Positions 1 through 14,139 of a DNA stretch of 41,114 nucleotides are shown one piece after another (position 1 is the stretch's first letter; every line of letters starts with the position of its first letter). A program made the translations under genes and the position numbers. The stretch is from Alphaproteobacteria bacterium (GTDB lineage Bacteria; Pseudomonadota; Alphaproteobacteria; UBA2966; CAIVPW01). The stretch covers positions 1 through 41,114 of the forward strand of contig VGER01000012.1 in NCBI GenBank assembly GCA_016869235.1, in the 5' to 3' direction. The notes under the pieces are model-generated. The model had not been told where the DNA came from, ran no database searches, and saw nothing but the letters and a program-made list of their open reading frames with translations.

Positions 1-81
1 CGTCGTTCGCGCCCGCACCCGCGCCTCCAGCTCCGCGCGCTCTTTCGGCCGTAGCCGAACCTCTCTCGCTTCGGGAAACAT
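1..81 (-). mobile_element. 5' end of an IS630-family transposase gene (runs off left edge)
   Basis: Reading leftwards from an ATG at 81, 27 codons stay open to the window edge. They begin MFPEAREVRLRP and continue KERAELEARVRARTT, the typical start of IS630-family transposases, where an 'L(S/R)P.ERAELE..VRART' helix precedes the DNA-binding domain. The frame is closed by TGA at 94-96, so the start is well bounded. Just outside lies an imperfect inverted repeat (CCCGC-GAAA-GCGGG, about 107-120) followed by TACTAG, which could be the element's end; IS630 elements insert at TA. Only the N-terminus is present, so whether the element is intact cannot be judged. Confidence 0.6.
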
Positions 82-123
82 CCCTATGATGAATCATGAA
101 TCAGCCTCCCGCGAAAGCGGGTA

Positions 124-234
124 CTAGTCGGATTCCTTCAGAAGCGCGTGACGGTGCTCCTCGTCGAGGAACTGCGCGGCGACTTCCTTCACCCAGCAGC
201 GGCCGCAAAGCCAAGCGTTAGTGGGGAGCGCCAT
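124..234 (-). CDS. possible 36-aa protein with a CxxC motif
   Basis: This is a short complete frame (ATG 234, TAG 124-126), closed directly upstream by TAA. The peptide begins MALPTNAW, has C-G-R-C near residues 10-13 and then a charged amphipathic helix (VKEVAAQFLDEEHRHALLKESD). Its composition looks protein-like rather than random. The AAGG before the ATG is very close, so the ribosome-binding site is poor. It ends next to the putative IS630 boundary, so it could be a remnant of something larger. No family is recognised. I include it because coding-like composition and a CxxC pair in so short a frame are suggestive, not conclusive. Confidence 0.28.
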   Translation of the reverse strand: MALPTNAWLCGRCWVKEVAAQFLDEEHRHALLKESD

Positions 235-278
235 CCCTTACAGTGCTATGATGCGGCTAGCGCAACGGGGGCGTTTTC

Positions 279-447
279 ATGCCACTCTCCGACAAGGCGA
301 AACAGATCCTGTTCGATGCACTTGCCAAAAATGACGGCGACCTAAAGCTGGCGCGAGGAAGCGGTGAAGAAGCTCGAGAAAGAGGCCAAGCTCCCGCGCC
401 CCGCCGCCGTCGCCCTCTTCGCCAAGGCGTCGCGCGAACTGCCGTAG
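279..447 (+). pseudogene. frameshifted small gene (about 56 aa), family not recognised
   Basis: ATG 279 opens a frame reading MPLSDKAKQILFDALAKNDG and then DLKLA. The protein-like sequence then moves to another frame as EEAVKKLEKEAKL, continuing PRPAAVALFAKASRELP to TAG at 445-447. The junction is near 349-352, in GCGCGAGG; dropping one base there restores one reading frame of about 55 codons. The product would be a small Lys/Ala-rich helical protein. A TATGAT box at 247-252 could be a -10 element, but no good -35 is seen. It is either a decayed gene or a one-base sequence error. No function can be offered. Confidence 0.4.
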
Positions 448-450
448 CAG

Positions 451-2916
451 CTAACGGAACTGGATCACGCCGTACTGCTCCCAACGCAGCGTGCGGATGA
501 TGTTCGAGTAGTCGTCGGTCCACACGCCGACACGAGGGTCGCGTTGCGGTGGGTCCCACGGCACCACCTGCCATCCGAACCGCATCAGGTCGTTCTCCTC
601 CGGGCGCGCGACGGCGATCCACTCGGACGGCAGCGCGAACGGCGTCATCATCACTTCGTGGTAAGCGACGTGGCGGGCATGCAGGCCCAGCTCGGCGACG
701 ATGTTCGCGACCACCGGCACCAAGTCGACGTAGGTGTTGGTGATGTGGAACAAGAGTGTGCCCTTTGGCGCCAGCTTGCGCAGATAGAGCTGCACCGCCT
801 CTTTCGTGAGCAGGTGCACCGGAATGGCGTCGCCGCTGAAGGCGTCAACGAAGATTGCGTCGTAAGCGCCGTCCGGCGCCTTGGCGATGTTGAGGCGACC
901 ATCGCCGATGACGACGTCCACCGAGCCGCGCGAGCACCCGGACACATAGGTGAAGTACCGTGGATCGAGCGCGATAGCCGCCTCGACCGGATCGATCTCG
1001 TAGAACGTCAGCCGCTCCCCTTGGCCTAGGAAACAGGACAAGGCGCCGGCGCCAAGCCCGATGGCAGCGACGCGCAGCGGCGCTTCAGCACCCGCGCGGA
1101 AGATCTGGAACATCTGTCCTACAGGACCCTCGCGCGCGTAATACGTCACCGGCACCTGCGGATAGGTGAGGTTCTGCGCGCCGTGGTTCGTCGTGCCATT
1201 CACCAGGATGTGGTATTCTCCCGAGTTTGCGCGCGTGTAGTTGACCGAGTAGACGCCGAAGAAGCTGCGCACGCGCGTCAACCGATACTCCGGAGCCGCC
1301 CACGCCAGGCGCGGCCAGCCGCCGTCTTCCCGCTGGTAGCGCAGAGTCCCGAGAACGTCCGGCGACAACACGGCCAGCACGGCGACGATTCCCAGCGCGA
1401 ATCGCAACGGCCGCCGTGAGAACGCCAGGAGAGCGAGCGTCGTGGTGGCGAGGAACAAAGCACTTGCCAGCACCTTGTCCCAATCCAGCATCGAAGCGTT
1501 GGTGTGCTGCGCGATCCCGAAGACGTTGTGCTCGAACAGCCAGCTCGCCGCGCTTTCGATCCAGGAGCGCCAGCGATTCTCGAACATCAGGCCAAGCAGC
1601 GCGACCGGAAACAGGATGTCCCAGATCCACGCTCGGCGCCGCACAAGCACGTTGTTGGCAAGCCAGCGCGACGTCGCGAGGCGTTCCGCAAGGCCAAGCC
1701 AGGACGCGAGCCGCGCGCCCGCACCGGAAACGCCCCTTGGCCAGGGCCGCAGCAGGATCGCGGCCAGCATCGCCAGCGGGTATTCGTAGACACTGTTGAA
1801 GACGAGCGGCGCAACGATGCCCGCCAGGATGCCGCCGAGGACGCCGCCCAGCGAGAGCCATAAGTAGAACTCGGTGAGGCGCGTCGCGGTCGGTCGCAGC
1901 CTCGCCAGCTCGCCGTGACACACCATGGCCGTGAAGAAGACGCCGCCGAGATGCAGCACCAGCAGCACGTACAGGTGCGGCGTCTGGAACAGGATGGCCA
2001 CCAGCGCCAGCCACAAAGCCTGGGCCCAGATCACCCAGGAATGCCGCAACAGCGGCCGCCGCGCGAACACGAACACGCACGACAAGAGGTACAAGGCGAG
2101 CGGCAGCACCCACAGGAACGGGGCCGCGGCAATGTCGGTGCCGACGTGAAGCGTCGCACCGAGGAGCATTGCCGACGGCACCAGCGAGAGCGCCAGCCAG
2201 CGCAAGCGCAACGCCCAGTTGACGTCGGCAACGAGACCACCTTCGTCCACACCTGCATGCGCGGTGGCACGGTAGTGCCTGTGCATCAGCCAGCCGCACC
2301 CCGCGATCGCGAACACCAGCACGCCGTAGCCCACCGCCCACGCCCGACTTTGGTCGGCCAGACCGAGGCTGGCCTCAAGGACGAGGGGATATGCGACCAG
2401 CGCCGCCAGACTGCCGAGATTGCTGCCGCCATACAGGAAGTACGGGTCGGCGGCCGCCGGATGGTCGATGTGGGCGAACCAACGCTGCAGCAGCGGCGCC
2501 GTTGCCGAGACGGCCAGGAACGGAAGTCCCGCTGAGGCCGCGAGCATGGCGATCAGCCAGAACACCGGCGTACCTTCCGCGGGAGGCGCCGCATCCGGAT
2601 CGAGGGCCATGGGAAGGAACACAAGCGCCGCGAGCAGCAGCACGGCATGCGCTAGTTGCTGTGCGCGCAGGCCGAGCCAGCGCGCGCTGAGATGGGCATA
2701 GAGGTAGCCGGCCAGCAGCGTCGCCTGGAAGAACACCATGGCGGTGTTCCACACCGCCGGCGATCCGCCGAGGCGGGGCAGCACCATCTTGGTGATCATC
2801 GGCTGCATCGCGAACAGCAGGAACGCGCTCAGAAACAACGTGCCTGCGTATAAGGGCAGCACCAGCCCCGCGCCTGCGGACGGCCGCACCTCCGCTTGGC
2901 GTTCTGCGGTCACCAC
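451..2916 (-). CDS. fused multi-pass membrane / spermidine-synthase-like protein
   Basis: An 821-residue protein in two parts. The first ~520 residues are highly hydrophobic, with about a dozen likely membrane spans, including stretches such as LPLYAGTLFLSAFLLFAMQP. The C-terminal ~250 residues resemble the Rossmann fold of polyamine aminopropyltransferases: a nucleotide-binding loop AAIGLGAGALSCF, an acidic strand end in TFYEIDP, a GDGRL segment and the catalytic-region motif DAIFVDAFSGDAIP. This is the architecture of the 'fused MFS/spermidine synthase' family. Substrate is unknown; the C-terminal domain probably faces the cytoplasm. It stands alone, with no polyamine gene beside it. The start is the ATG at 2916; no strong Shine-Dalgarno was used to choose it. 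Confidence 0.8.
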   Translation of the reverse strand: MVTAERQAEVRPSAGAGLVLPLYAGTLFLSAFLLFAMQPMITKMVLPRLGGSPAVWNTAMVFFQATLLAGYLYAHLSARWLGLRAQQLAHAVLLLAALVFLPMALDPDAAPPAEGTPVFWLIAMLAASAGLPFLAVSATAPLLQRWFAHIDHPAAADPYFLYGGSNLGSLAALVAYPLVLEASLGLADQSRAWAVGYGVLVFAIAGCGWLMHRHYRATAHAGVDEGGLVADVNWALRLRWLALSLVPSAMLLGATLHVGTDIAAAPFLWVLPLALYLLSCVFVFARRPLLRHSWVIWAQALWLALVAILFQTPHLYVLLVLHLGGVFFTAMVCHGELARLRPTATRLTEFYLWLSLGGVLGGILAGIVAPLVFNSVYEYPLAMLAAILLRPWPRGVSGAGARLASWLGLAERLATSRWLANNVLVRRRAWIWDILFPVALLGLMFENRWRSWIESAASWLFEHNVFGIAQHTNASMLDWDKVLASALFLATTTLALLAFSRRPLRFALGIVAVLAVLSPDVLGTLRYQREDGGWPRLAWAAPEYRLTRVRSFFGVYSVNYTRANSGEYHILVNGTTNHGAQNLTYPQVPVTYYAREGPVGQMFQIFRAGAEAPLRVAAIGLGAGALSCFLGQGERLTFYEIDPVEAAIALDPRYFTYVSGCSRGSVDVVIGDGRLNIAKAPDGAYDAIFVDAFSGDAIPVHLLTKEAVQLYLRKLAPKGTLLFHITNTYVDLVPVVANIVAELGLHARHVAYHEVMMTPFALPSEWIAVARPEENDLMRFGWQVVPWDPPQRDPRVGVWTDDYSNIIRTLRWEQYGVIQFR

Positions 2917-3105
2917 GTTCGTCCGTCCCCCGACATGCGCCGCCTTATACCGTCACCGGAGCTTGCTCCCAAGACAACGACTGGTGGCTGTCTTCAACCA
3001 CCTGTCGTTTGCCTGGGGCCGAAGAGGCTCGCATTCGCCGGTCCTCACCACCTGGCACGACCCTTGCCATGCTCACGCAGAAATTGCGTTCGTCGAAGGT
3101 CCGAT

Positions 3106-3318
3106 ATGGCAACCGGCACGGTGAAGTGGTTCGACACCAACCTGGGCTACGGGTTCATCGCCCCCCGCGACGGATCGCCCGATGTTTTCGTGCATTTCAC
3201 GGCGCTGGACCTTGCAGGTCTGCGTACTCTTGCGGCGGGTGCTGCCGTGCGCTTCGAGCAGAGCCAGGACAGCGGCGTTACCCGCGCCGTCAACCTGGAG
3301 CTTGGCGGTAACCCCTAG
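3106..3318 (+). CDS. CspA-family cold-shock protein
   Basis: A 70-residue protein, the usual size of a single cold-shock domain: a five-stranded beta-barrel that binds single-stranded RNA or DNA and acts as an RNA chaperone. It opens MATGTVKWFDTNLGYGFI. The RNP1 motif reads LGYGFI (residues 13-18), where KGFGFI is usual, and RNP2 reads DVFVHF (26-31). The Lys-to-Leu change in RNP1 removes a basic contact, which marks it as a divergent member. The frame is open far upstream, but the ATG at 3106 gives exactly the family N-terminus. It is monocistronic; the next gene starts about 190 bp on. Confidence 0.9.
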   Translation: MATGTVKWFDTNLGYGFIAPRDGSPDVFVHFTALDLAGLRTLAAGAAVRFEQSQDSGVTRAVNLELGGNP

Positions 3319-3503
3319 GTAGCTGGTCGTCCTTCCTGCGGTTCTGCGTGGCGGTAGGTGCGGCGATTTTCCACGATCACATCTGCATTTCCCCGTATGG
3401 CTTGGCCTTGGGTGCAATGGTACTTTTCACGTCCTAGGTGAGAATTGGTCGCAGAAGGCCTGTGGCCGAGGCTCCCGGTGTATCCGTGGCGGCCACCATC
3501 GTT

Positions 3504-4764
3504 ATGACCCCTCAGGAGTTCGCCAACGCGGTGCTCGCGCACCAGCGCTTTGTGGCGGGTCGAGCCGGCGGCAAGCGGGCTGAGCTCCGATTCGTGAACC
3601 TGTCCGGGTTGCGCTTCCCGCGCATCAATCTGTCCGGCGCAATCCTCACCGGCATCAATCTCAGCCGCAGCACGCTGCAGCACGCTGCACGAGGCGGACC
3701 TTGCCTTCGCCGACATGTTTTGCGCCAACATGGTCGGTGCCGATGCGCGCGGCTCGAATTTCTTCCGCGCCGATCTGCGCGGCGCGCAGATGCATGGCGC
3801 CAAGCTCACCGGCGCCAACCTGTCCGAAGTGGACCTGCGGCCGGGCACCCTGTCCGGCTCCGAGCGGCGCATGATCGCCGACCTGTCGGACTCCGAGCTG
3901 GACGACGCCAAGCTGAACAACGCCAACATGGTTGAGACAACGCTGGCGGGCGCGTCGCTGAAGCGCACCGAGATCAAGGGCGCCTCCATTATCCGCTCCA
4001 GTCTCGCCGGCGCAGATCTGACGGGCGCGAATCTCGAGGGCGCCAACGTGCAGAGCGCCGATCTCGCCGGCGCCGTCCTGGCCCAGGCGAATCTGCGTTT
4101 CGCCAAGTTCAACGGGTCCAACTTCAAGGGCGTCTCGCTGAAGGACGTCGACCTGTCCGGCGCCGACGTGCGCGACTCGCAGATGTCTCGGCGCATCGAC
4201 GCCCTGCCGGTCGATATCCAAGCGGTATTGCGGAACCACCGCACCTGGGTGGAGAGCAGCGGCACCAAGGGCAAGCGCGCCGAGCTGCCCGGCGCGGACC
4301 TTCACGACGCCGACTTCAGCGGCATGACACTCAACGTCGCCAGTTTTGCGGGCGCCAACCTGGCTGGGGCGAGCTTCTCGCACGCCATGCTGATGTTCGC
4401 CGACTTCACCGGCGCGATCCTTTCCAACGCCGATTTCACGCAGGCCGACTTGCGCGGCGCCACGCTGAAAGACGCGAAGCTGTTGATGGCGAAGTTCCGC
4501 CGCGCGCAGATGAGCCGCGCGCCGCTGCGCACCAAGGAAGGGCAGAGCACGTGGCCGACCACCCTGGCTGGCGCAGATCTGTCTGGCGCCGACCTCTCGG
4601 ACGCGGACCTGCGCGGCGTCAAGCTCGACGGCGCCAACTTGCGCGGCGCCAATCTCGCACGCGCCAATCTTGAAGGGGCGTCGCTGCAGCGCACCGACCT
4701 GTCGGTTGCCAACACGGTCGACACGGTATTGCCGGCGCCCAACGGCGACGCGGCCGCCAACTAG
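3504..4764 (+). pseudogene. pentapeptide-repeat protein, frameshifted by a 10-bp tandem duplication
   Basis: The 5' part (from ATG 3504, MTPQEFANAVLAHQRF) and the 3' part are in different frames but together make one protein of about 417 residues built of A(D/N)LXX pentapeptides, e.g. ADLTGANLEGANVQSADL. Such proteins fold as right-handed square beta-helices. The frame is lost where a 10-mer is repeated in tandem (CACGCTGCAG at 3671-3680, CACGCTGCAC at 3681-3690). Removing one copy gives LSRSTLHEADLAFADM and joins the halves cleanly. The 3' part alone (from ATG 3715) could still be made as a shorter helix. An upstream GTG (3438) is in frame but less likely. The role is unknown; the gene converges on the M48 peptidase. 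Confidence 0.75.
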
Positions 4765-4772
4765 CGCGCCAC

Positions 4773-5759
4773 CTACATCTCGCGCAGCGACCGAATGCGT
4801 TCCTCGGTCGCGGGATGCGTCGCCAAGTAGTCGGGCGCGCCTTCTTGCCTGTCCCGGCGCGCGGCCGCATCGAGCTTGGCGAGCATGTCGGCGAGGCGGC
4901 TGGGCGCGACGCCGTTGGCGCGCATCATGGTCGCGGCGAATTCGTCCGCTTCGCGTTCCAGTCCGCGCGAATAGCGCAGCTGCAGCATTAGGGCCGGCAT
5001 CGCCGCTACCAGTCCCCCCAGGTCGCCGAAATACCAGCCTATGGCGAAGGCGACGATCGAGCCCTGGATGAGCATGCGGAGGCTGTGGCGGCGCTCGAGG
5101 TGGCCGAGCTCGTGCGCGAGCACGGCCAGGATCTCCTCGTCGGTCTTGGCCAGCCCCACCAGTTGGTCGGTCATCAAGATCGTTCCATCCGGCAGGGCAA
5201 GTGCATTGGCGCCAATACGGCCGCCGTCGCGGAACAGCACGCGATACGGCTGCGGCCGATCGTTGCCGGAACGCGCCATGCCGCGGAACGCCTCCCGCAG
5301 CTCGTCTTGCCGCGTTGCCGGCAGCGCGCTGGGTGAGAAGACACGCGCGTCGAGGAACTGCAGCGTGCCATCGCCGATTTCGGCCTGGATCGACGCCGGA
5401 ACGCGGTTGGCGATCCAAGCCGCGAACGCGGGCAGGCCCCAAACGTAGGCGGCCACTACCGCGAGCGCCGCGACGACGACGGACGCTGCGGCTGCCCGCC
5501 ATGACTCCTGCATGCGCACCACCAAGGTCTTGGCGAACACCGGTGGCAACGCATCGGCCGCCACCTGGCAGTGGGTACCGTCCCGGAAAGTAATCAGTCG
5601 CGGCGCCACGCCCATTGGCTCGGAGACGCGCAGCGCCGACAGCGATTCCCGGCGGGCAATCCCCTTGCCCACCATCACCAGATCGCCGGCATCGATCGAC
5701 AGCGTGACCCTGTGCGCACGCGTGGTGTGGCCGTCGAAATAGTCCGCAGCGAACGTCAC
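4773..5759 (-). CDS. M48-family membrane zinc metalloprotease
   Basis: A 328-residue peptidase of the HtpX/Ste24-like M48 family. An N-terminal ~90-residue cytosolic part is followed by a membrane span (about residues 98-120), then the protease domain. That domain has HELGH (H216, E217, H220), the zinc-binding and catalytic motif, and a downstream EREADEF segment giving the third ligand. A second hydrophobic stretch follows HELGH. I chose GTG 5759, four bases after the stop of the DUF898 gene; the ATG at 5825 would overlap that gene by 62 bp. The DUF898-M48 pairing recurs in proteobacteria and suggests a shared envelope quality-control role, which is inference. Confidence 0.88.
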   Translation of the reverse strand: MTFAADYFDGHTTRAHRVTLSIDAGDLVMVGKGIARRESLSALRVSEPMGVAPRLITFRDGTHCQVAADALPPVFAKTLVVRMQESWRAAAASVVVAALAVVAAYVWGLPAFAAWIANRVPASIQAEIGDGTLQFLDARVFSPSALPATRQDELREAFRGMARSGNDRPQPYRVLFRDGGRIGANALALPDGTILMTDQLVGLAKTDEEILAVLAHELGHLERRHSLRMLIQGSIVAFAIGWYFGDLGGLVAAMPALMLQLRYSRGLEREADEFAATMMRANGVAPSRLADMLAKLDAAARRDRQEGAPDYLATHPATEERIRSLREM

Positions 5760-5763
5760 CGCT

Positions 5764-6966
5764 TCAGAACGATATGTCGAAGTCAAACGCGCCTGCCACC
5801 TCGGTGCCCGCCGCACCGACCTCACGTTCCTGGATTGCTACGAAATCGTCGAGGCTGCCCCGCGCCAGGAGCTCCGTGTGGGTGAGCCGGTAGCGCGCGA
5901 GACGAATGTCCGCGAATGGCTTGAATAGCCCTACCGTGAGGAGCATCAGCACGAAATTGGTGAGGTACAGCCATCCCAATCCGAACGCGCGCAACGAGCT
6001 GACGAACGTGTGATCCTCGATCGACGTGCCGTTCCACACCAGGTTGCGTAGCCGCGCCGCGAAATAGGGCAGCACGATGAATACCGGGCCCGCATAGAAC
6101 ACGATGGGCATGACGAGCGACAACATCTGCTCTATCGCGGCGCGCCGGATCTCCGGATCGAGGGAGTCCACCTCCTGGATCGGGATGATGAGCGGGGCGA
6201 TCGCGAGGACCACGATCCAGAACAACAGTCCGAAGCCCTTGGCGTAGACCCAGTAGAAGGAACGGACTCCGGCCCGGAAACGGAACGCGGCGGCGCCGAG
6301 GCGGCTGCTCGCGTGCTGGTAGTTCTTGATCTGGCGGTGAGCGAACGGCAGCGCGAGGACGAGCAGCGCGATCAGCAACAGGATCGTTGCCCCCACGGTT
6401 CTGGGGCCGAAGTTGTCGATCGTGTCCATCGCGACGTCCGGGCCTTGACGCCCGAGCCACGCGAATACGAGGCCAGTGCCGGCGAACGCCATGCCGATCA
6501 CCAGCGCGGGCATCCAAGCCAGATACGCACCGCGGAGCGTGCCGGCGAAACGGAAGCGCAGCCCGCGCCAGCTCGAGTTGTGCAGCTGGAACGCCAGCGA
6601 GCGCTGGATCATCCACGGCAGCACCAGGAGCAGGACCCCGAGCAACGCCAACCCGAGCGGCAACTCCAGGTATCCGGTGAAGTTGTAGCCGACGAGCAGC
6701 GCCACCGCGATCAGGCGTCCCTTGAGGATGGCGATCGGATTGGCGTGGTATTCGAAGCTCGAGCCGGCCAGCGAAGTGTGCCGGTAGAAGTACTGCAAGC
6801 GCCGCACCTTGGCCCACGCAGAGTAGATGCCCAACGTGAGGATCGTCAGGGCCAAGTTGACGATCCAAATGCGGAAGTACTCTCCGCCCCGGCCGGTGAA
6901 CGTCAGCCTGAGCGCCCGCCCCGGCTGAGGCTCTGTGGCCGCCAGCGGCGCCTGTGGCATCGTCAT
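5764..6966 (-). CDS. DUF898 (YjgN-like) multi-pass membrane protein
   Basis: A 400-residue inner-membrane protein. Family features are an N-terminal beta-like motif, [18 protein letters not shown] (about residues 20-37), then [21 protein letters not shown], which is strongly characteristic of DUF898, and six to eight hydrophobic segments. The ATG at 6966 gives a short cytoplasmic lead before this motif. It is the first gene of a two-gene minus-strand unit with the M48 peptidase. Biochemical function of DUF898 is not known. It is divergent from gltB, with about 320 bp between the two starts. Confidence 0.85.
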   Translation of the reverse strand: MTMPQAPLAATEPQPGRALRLTFTGRGGEYFRIWIVNLALTILTLGIYSAWAKVRRLQYFYRHTSLAGSSFEYHANPIAILKGRLIAVALLVGYNFTGYLELPLGLALLGVLLLVLPWMIQRSLAFQLHNSSWRGLRFRFAGTLRGAYLAWMPALVIGMAFAGTGLVFAWLGRQGPDVAMDTIDNFGPRTVGATILLLIALLVLALPFAHRQIKNYQHASSRLGAAAFRFRAGVRSFYWVYAKGFGLLFWIVVLAIAPLIIPIQEVDSLDPEIRRAAIEQMLSLVMPIVFYAGPVFIVLPYFAARLRNLVWNGTSIEDHTFVSSLRAFGLGWLYLTNFVLMLLTVGLFKPFADIRLARYRLTHTELLARGSLDDFVAIQEREVGAAGTEVAGAFDFDISF

Positions 6967-7286
6967 GCGGTCCCCTGCCGAAGATGCTAGTCCCCTGGCC
7001 GGGCTGCGACCATTGGTCGCCGCGCGCCGGGCCCTTCAGGGTCACCCATATAGGTGCCCACACAGCCCACCAAACGGGTGAATTTCCGATGAAACTGGCG
7101 CATAGTCAGAGGTCCGGTATGCCGGACACCTTGGCCGCCGCGGCGATAGTGCCTGGCCGTTGCCAAGAAGCGATCCAAGTACCTGAGAGCGCAGGGCATT
7201 TGTCCGCCATGGGGGTGGGCGGCCCTCACACCGCGGAACCGACCGCCGCGGATTTTTGCGCCGCGGCGAGTACGAGTACGACAGCG
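6967..7286. other. intergenic region between DUF898 gene and gltB
   Basis: About 320 bp between divergent starts. The gltB frame remains open through it, with ATGs at 7089, 7119 and 7209, but the translation is not protein-like, so I treat it as the gltB leader. A small inverted repeat (CACC-CATATA-GGTG) lies at about 7044-7057. I see no convincing -35/-10 pair, riboswitch or operator. Confidence 0.4.
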
Positions 7287-11903
<4,617 letters not shown>

Positions 11904-11911
11904 AGTATCCC

Positions 11912-13351
11912 ATGGGCAAAGTTACCGGCTTTCTCGAGATCCCCAGCCGGGATCGGGAATACGAACCCGTCCCTGAGCGGCTGAAGCACTTCCACGAGTT
12001 CGTCGTGCCGCTGCCGGACGCCGAACTGGCGCGCCAGGGCGCGCGCTGCATGGACTGCGGCATCCCGTTTTGCCACGGCGACAAGACCCAGGCCACCCAG
12101 GGCTGCCCGGTCAACAACCTCATCCCGGACTGGAACGACCTTGTCTACCGCGGCCGCTGGCGCGAGGCCCTCGATGTCCTCCACTCCACCAACAACTTCC
12201 CGGAGTTTACGGGCCGCATCTGCCCCGCTCCCTGCGAGGCGTCGTGCACACTGAACATCATCGACGACCCCGTCACCATCAAGACCATCGAGTGCGCGAT
12301 CATCGATCGTGGCTGGAAGGAAGGCTGGGTGGCTCCGGTGGCGCCGCCGCGCAAGACCGGCAAGAAGGTCGCGGTGGTCGGCTCCGGCCCCGCCGGCATG
12401 GCGTGCGCCCAGCAGCTGGCGCGCGTCGGTCACGCCGTGACACTGTTCGAGAAGCACGCAAAGGTCGGCGGCCTGCTGCGCTACGGCATCCCTGACTTCA
12501 AAATGGAGAAGACGCCCATCGACCGCCGCGTGGCGCAGATGGAGGCCGAAGGCGTCGTGATGCGCGCGGGCGTCCACGTCGGCAAGGACATGCCCGCCAA
12601 GCAGCTGCTCAAGGACTTCGACGCGATCGTGCTTTCGGGCGGCGCCGAGCAGCCGCGCGACCTGACCGTGCCGGGCCGCGAGCTCGACGGCGTCCATTTC
12701 GCCATGGAGTTCCTGCCGCAGCAGAACCGGCGCGTGTCGAACGAACCGCTCGGCACCAACCGCGAAATCCTCGCCGGCGGCAAGCACGTCGTCGTCATTG
12801 GCGGCGGCGACACCGGCTCGGACTGCATCGGCACGTCGTTCCGCCAGGGCGCCAAGTCGGTAACCCAGCTCGAGATCATGCCGCGGCCGCCTAACCGTGA
12901 GCACAAGGACGTTGTGTGGCCGGAATGGCCGCTCAAGTTCCGCACCTCCTCCTCCCAGGAGGAAGGTGCCGCGCGCGATTTCTCGGTCGCCACCGAGAAA
13001 CTCACCGGCAACGACGGCAAGGTCACCACTCTGCACTGCGTCAAGCTCGGCCCCAAGATGGAGCGCGTCCCAGGCAGCGAATTCACGGTCCCCGGCGACC
13101 TGGTGCTCCTGGCGATGGGCTTCGCGCACCCAGTGCACGAAGGCATGATCGCAGAACTCGGAGTTGCCAAGGACAAGCGCGGCAACGTCGAGGCGAATAC
13201 CGACGCCTATCGCACCTCCATCGACAAGGTCTTCGCCGCCGGAGACATGCGGCGCGGCCAATCGCTCGTGGTTTGGGCCATTCGCGAAGGCCGCCAATGC
13301 GCCCGCAGCGTCGACGAGTACCTGATGGGATCGACGACGCTGCCGAGGTAG
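11912..13351 (+). CDS. gltD: glutamate synthase [NADPH] small (beta) subunit
   Basis: A 479-residue FAD flavoprotein that takes electrons from NADPH and passes them through Fe-S clusters to GltB. N-terminal cluster cysteines occur in [11 protein letters not shown] and ATQGCPVNN (C46, C49, C54, C65) and in CPAPCEASC (C104, C108, C112). An FAD dinucleotide loop [14 protein letters not shown] (about 153-166) and an NADPH loop [12 protein letters not shown] (about residue 293) follow, and the C-terminal [18 protein letters not shown] closes the FAD site. The ATG lies 8 bp after the gltB stop. Length and motifs are typical of the family. Confidence 0.97.
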   Translation: MGKVTGFLEIPSRDREYEPVPERLKHFHEFVVPLPDAELARQGARCMDCGIPFCHGDKTQATQGCPVNNLIPDWNDLVYRGRWREALDVLHSTNNFPEFTGRICPAPCEASCTLNIIDDPVTIKTIECAIIDRGWKEGWVAPVAPPRKTGKKVAVVGSGPAGMACAQQLARVGHAVTLFEKHAKVGGLLRYGIPDFKMEKTPIDRRVAQMEAEGVVMRAGVHVGKDMPAKQLLKDFDAIVLSGGAEQPRDLTVPGRELDGVHFAMEFLPQQNRRVSNEPLGTNREILAGGKHVVVIGGGDTGSDCIGTSFRQGAKSVTQLEIMPRPPNREHKDVVWPEWPLKFRTSSSQEEGAARDFSVATEKLTGNDGKVTTLHCVKLGPKMERVPGSEFTVPGDLVLLAMGFAHPVHEGMIAELGVAKDKRGNVEANTDAYRTSIDKVFAAGDMRRGQSLVVWAIREGRQCARSVDEYLMGSTTLPR

Positions 13352-13357
13352 CGGGAC

Positions 13358-13468
13358 TTAGAGCTTGCGCATCGGATCGTCGGCGTCGTCCGGCCATAGG
13401 AAGATCACCGCGAACGCGCCGAGCCCGGCGAGCGCCGTCAGGGCGTAGGCAATCTGGAATTCGAACAT
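13358..13468 (-). CDS. 36-aa single-span membrane miniprotein
   Basis: A complete short frame facing gltD, with its stop only 6 bp from the gltD stop. It has an unusually good ribosome-binding site, AAGGAGG, five bases before ATG 13468. The peptide begins [19 protein letters not shown], continues with AVIFLW and ends [11 protein letters not shown]: one likely transmembrane helix (about residues 4-25) and a short acidic tail. The strong Shine-Dalgarno, clean hydrophobic helix and soluble tail together argue for a real gene. No family is recognised. It might modulate a membrane complex, as many miniproteins of this shape do, but nothing here says which one. Confidence 0.6.
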   Translation of the reverse strand: MFEFQIAYALTALAGLGAFAVIFLWPDDADDPMRKL

Positions 13469-13625
13469 GGGTGCCTCCTTCGTTGGAGACACGCTCGCTC
13501 CGTCCGCCGACGCTTGCTTTGACCTAGGTTAGAGGTACGCATTCGCGCGTACGCGTCCACCCGGACTGCACCGAAGTGGCTCAAGGTCTACAAGCGAGCG
13601 TCCGTCGCCCGCTCTGGAGGCAGCC

Positions 13626-14057
13626 TTGAACCGCATCCTCCTTCTGTCCATCGCAAGCGCGCTGCTTTTGGCGAACACCCCCATGCCGGCCCTCGCACAG
13701 GAGGCGATGGCCAACGACTTTATCGGCAAGTTCCGGGCGTGGGTGGTGCTCGACCTTCGATTCGCGCTGGCCACTTTGGAGGGTCGCACCGTGTACGCCT
13801 ATGCCCACGATGGCCCGTGGCAACCCGCTTACTTCGACGTCTGCGAGCAGGCTTGGTTCCCGGTGGCCGCGATACCGCAGGACGTCGCTTTCGAGCCATT
13901 CAGCATCTTCATGCGCGCGGACGGGACGCGGCAGTGGGCGTATTCCGGTGTTCCGCTTTACACCAGCGCCCGCGACGCACGCCCGGGCGAAGCCAACGGG
14001 AACGGCGTCGATGGCCTGTGGCACATCGTGGAGATACCCGCCCACACCATGGAGTAA
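13626..14057 (+). CDS. secreted protein with Lipoprotein_15-type (COG4315) repeat
   Basis: A 143-residue exported protein. Residues 1-25 form a signal peptide ending LAQ-EA. The C-terminal half carries the hallmark of the 'secreted repeat of unknown function' family: an RADGTRQWAYSGVPLYT segment, then GEANGNGVDGLWHIVE, matching the family pattern 'R.DG..QW.Y.G.PLY.....D..PG...G.GV.G.WH'. A second, weaker copy (TVYAYAHDG) lies earlier. There is no lipobox cysteine, so it is probably soluble and periplasmic. The start is TTG 13626, chosen because GGAGG sits six bases upstream. Function in this family is unknown. Confidence 0.78.
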   Translation: MNRILLLSIASALLLANTPMPALAQEAMANDFIGKFRAWVVLDLRFALATLEGRTVYAYAHDGPWQPAYFDVCEQAWFPVAAIPQDVAFEPFSIFMRADGTRQWAYSGVPLYTSARDARPGEANGNGVDGLWHIVEIPAHTME

Positions 14058-14139
14058 GGCGGCGCCCGACCGCTTCCTTGGTTAACGCGGCGGCGCGTTG
14101 CTATGCTGCGACCCGCGCGCTGGCAGTCAGGGTCGTGCC

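Noticed and set aside
3661..5502. 613-codon minus-strand frame opposite the pentapeptide-repeat gene
   Set aside because: Its quasi-repeats are the complement of the A(D/N)LXX codons; it also crosses the M48 gene out of frame.
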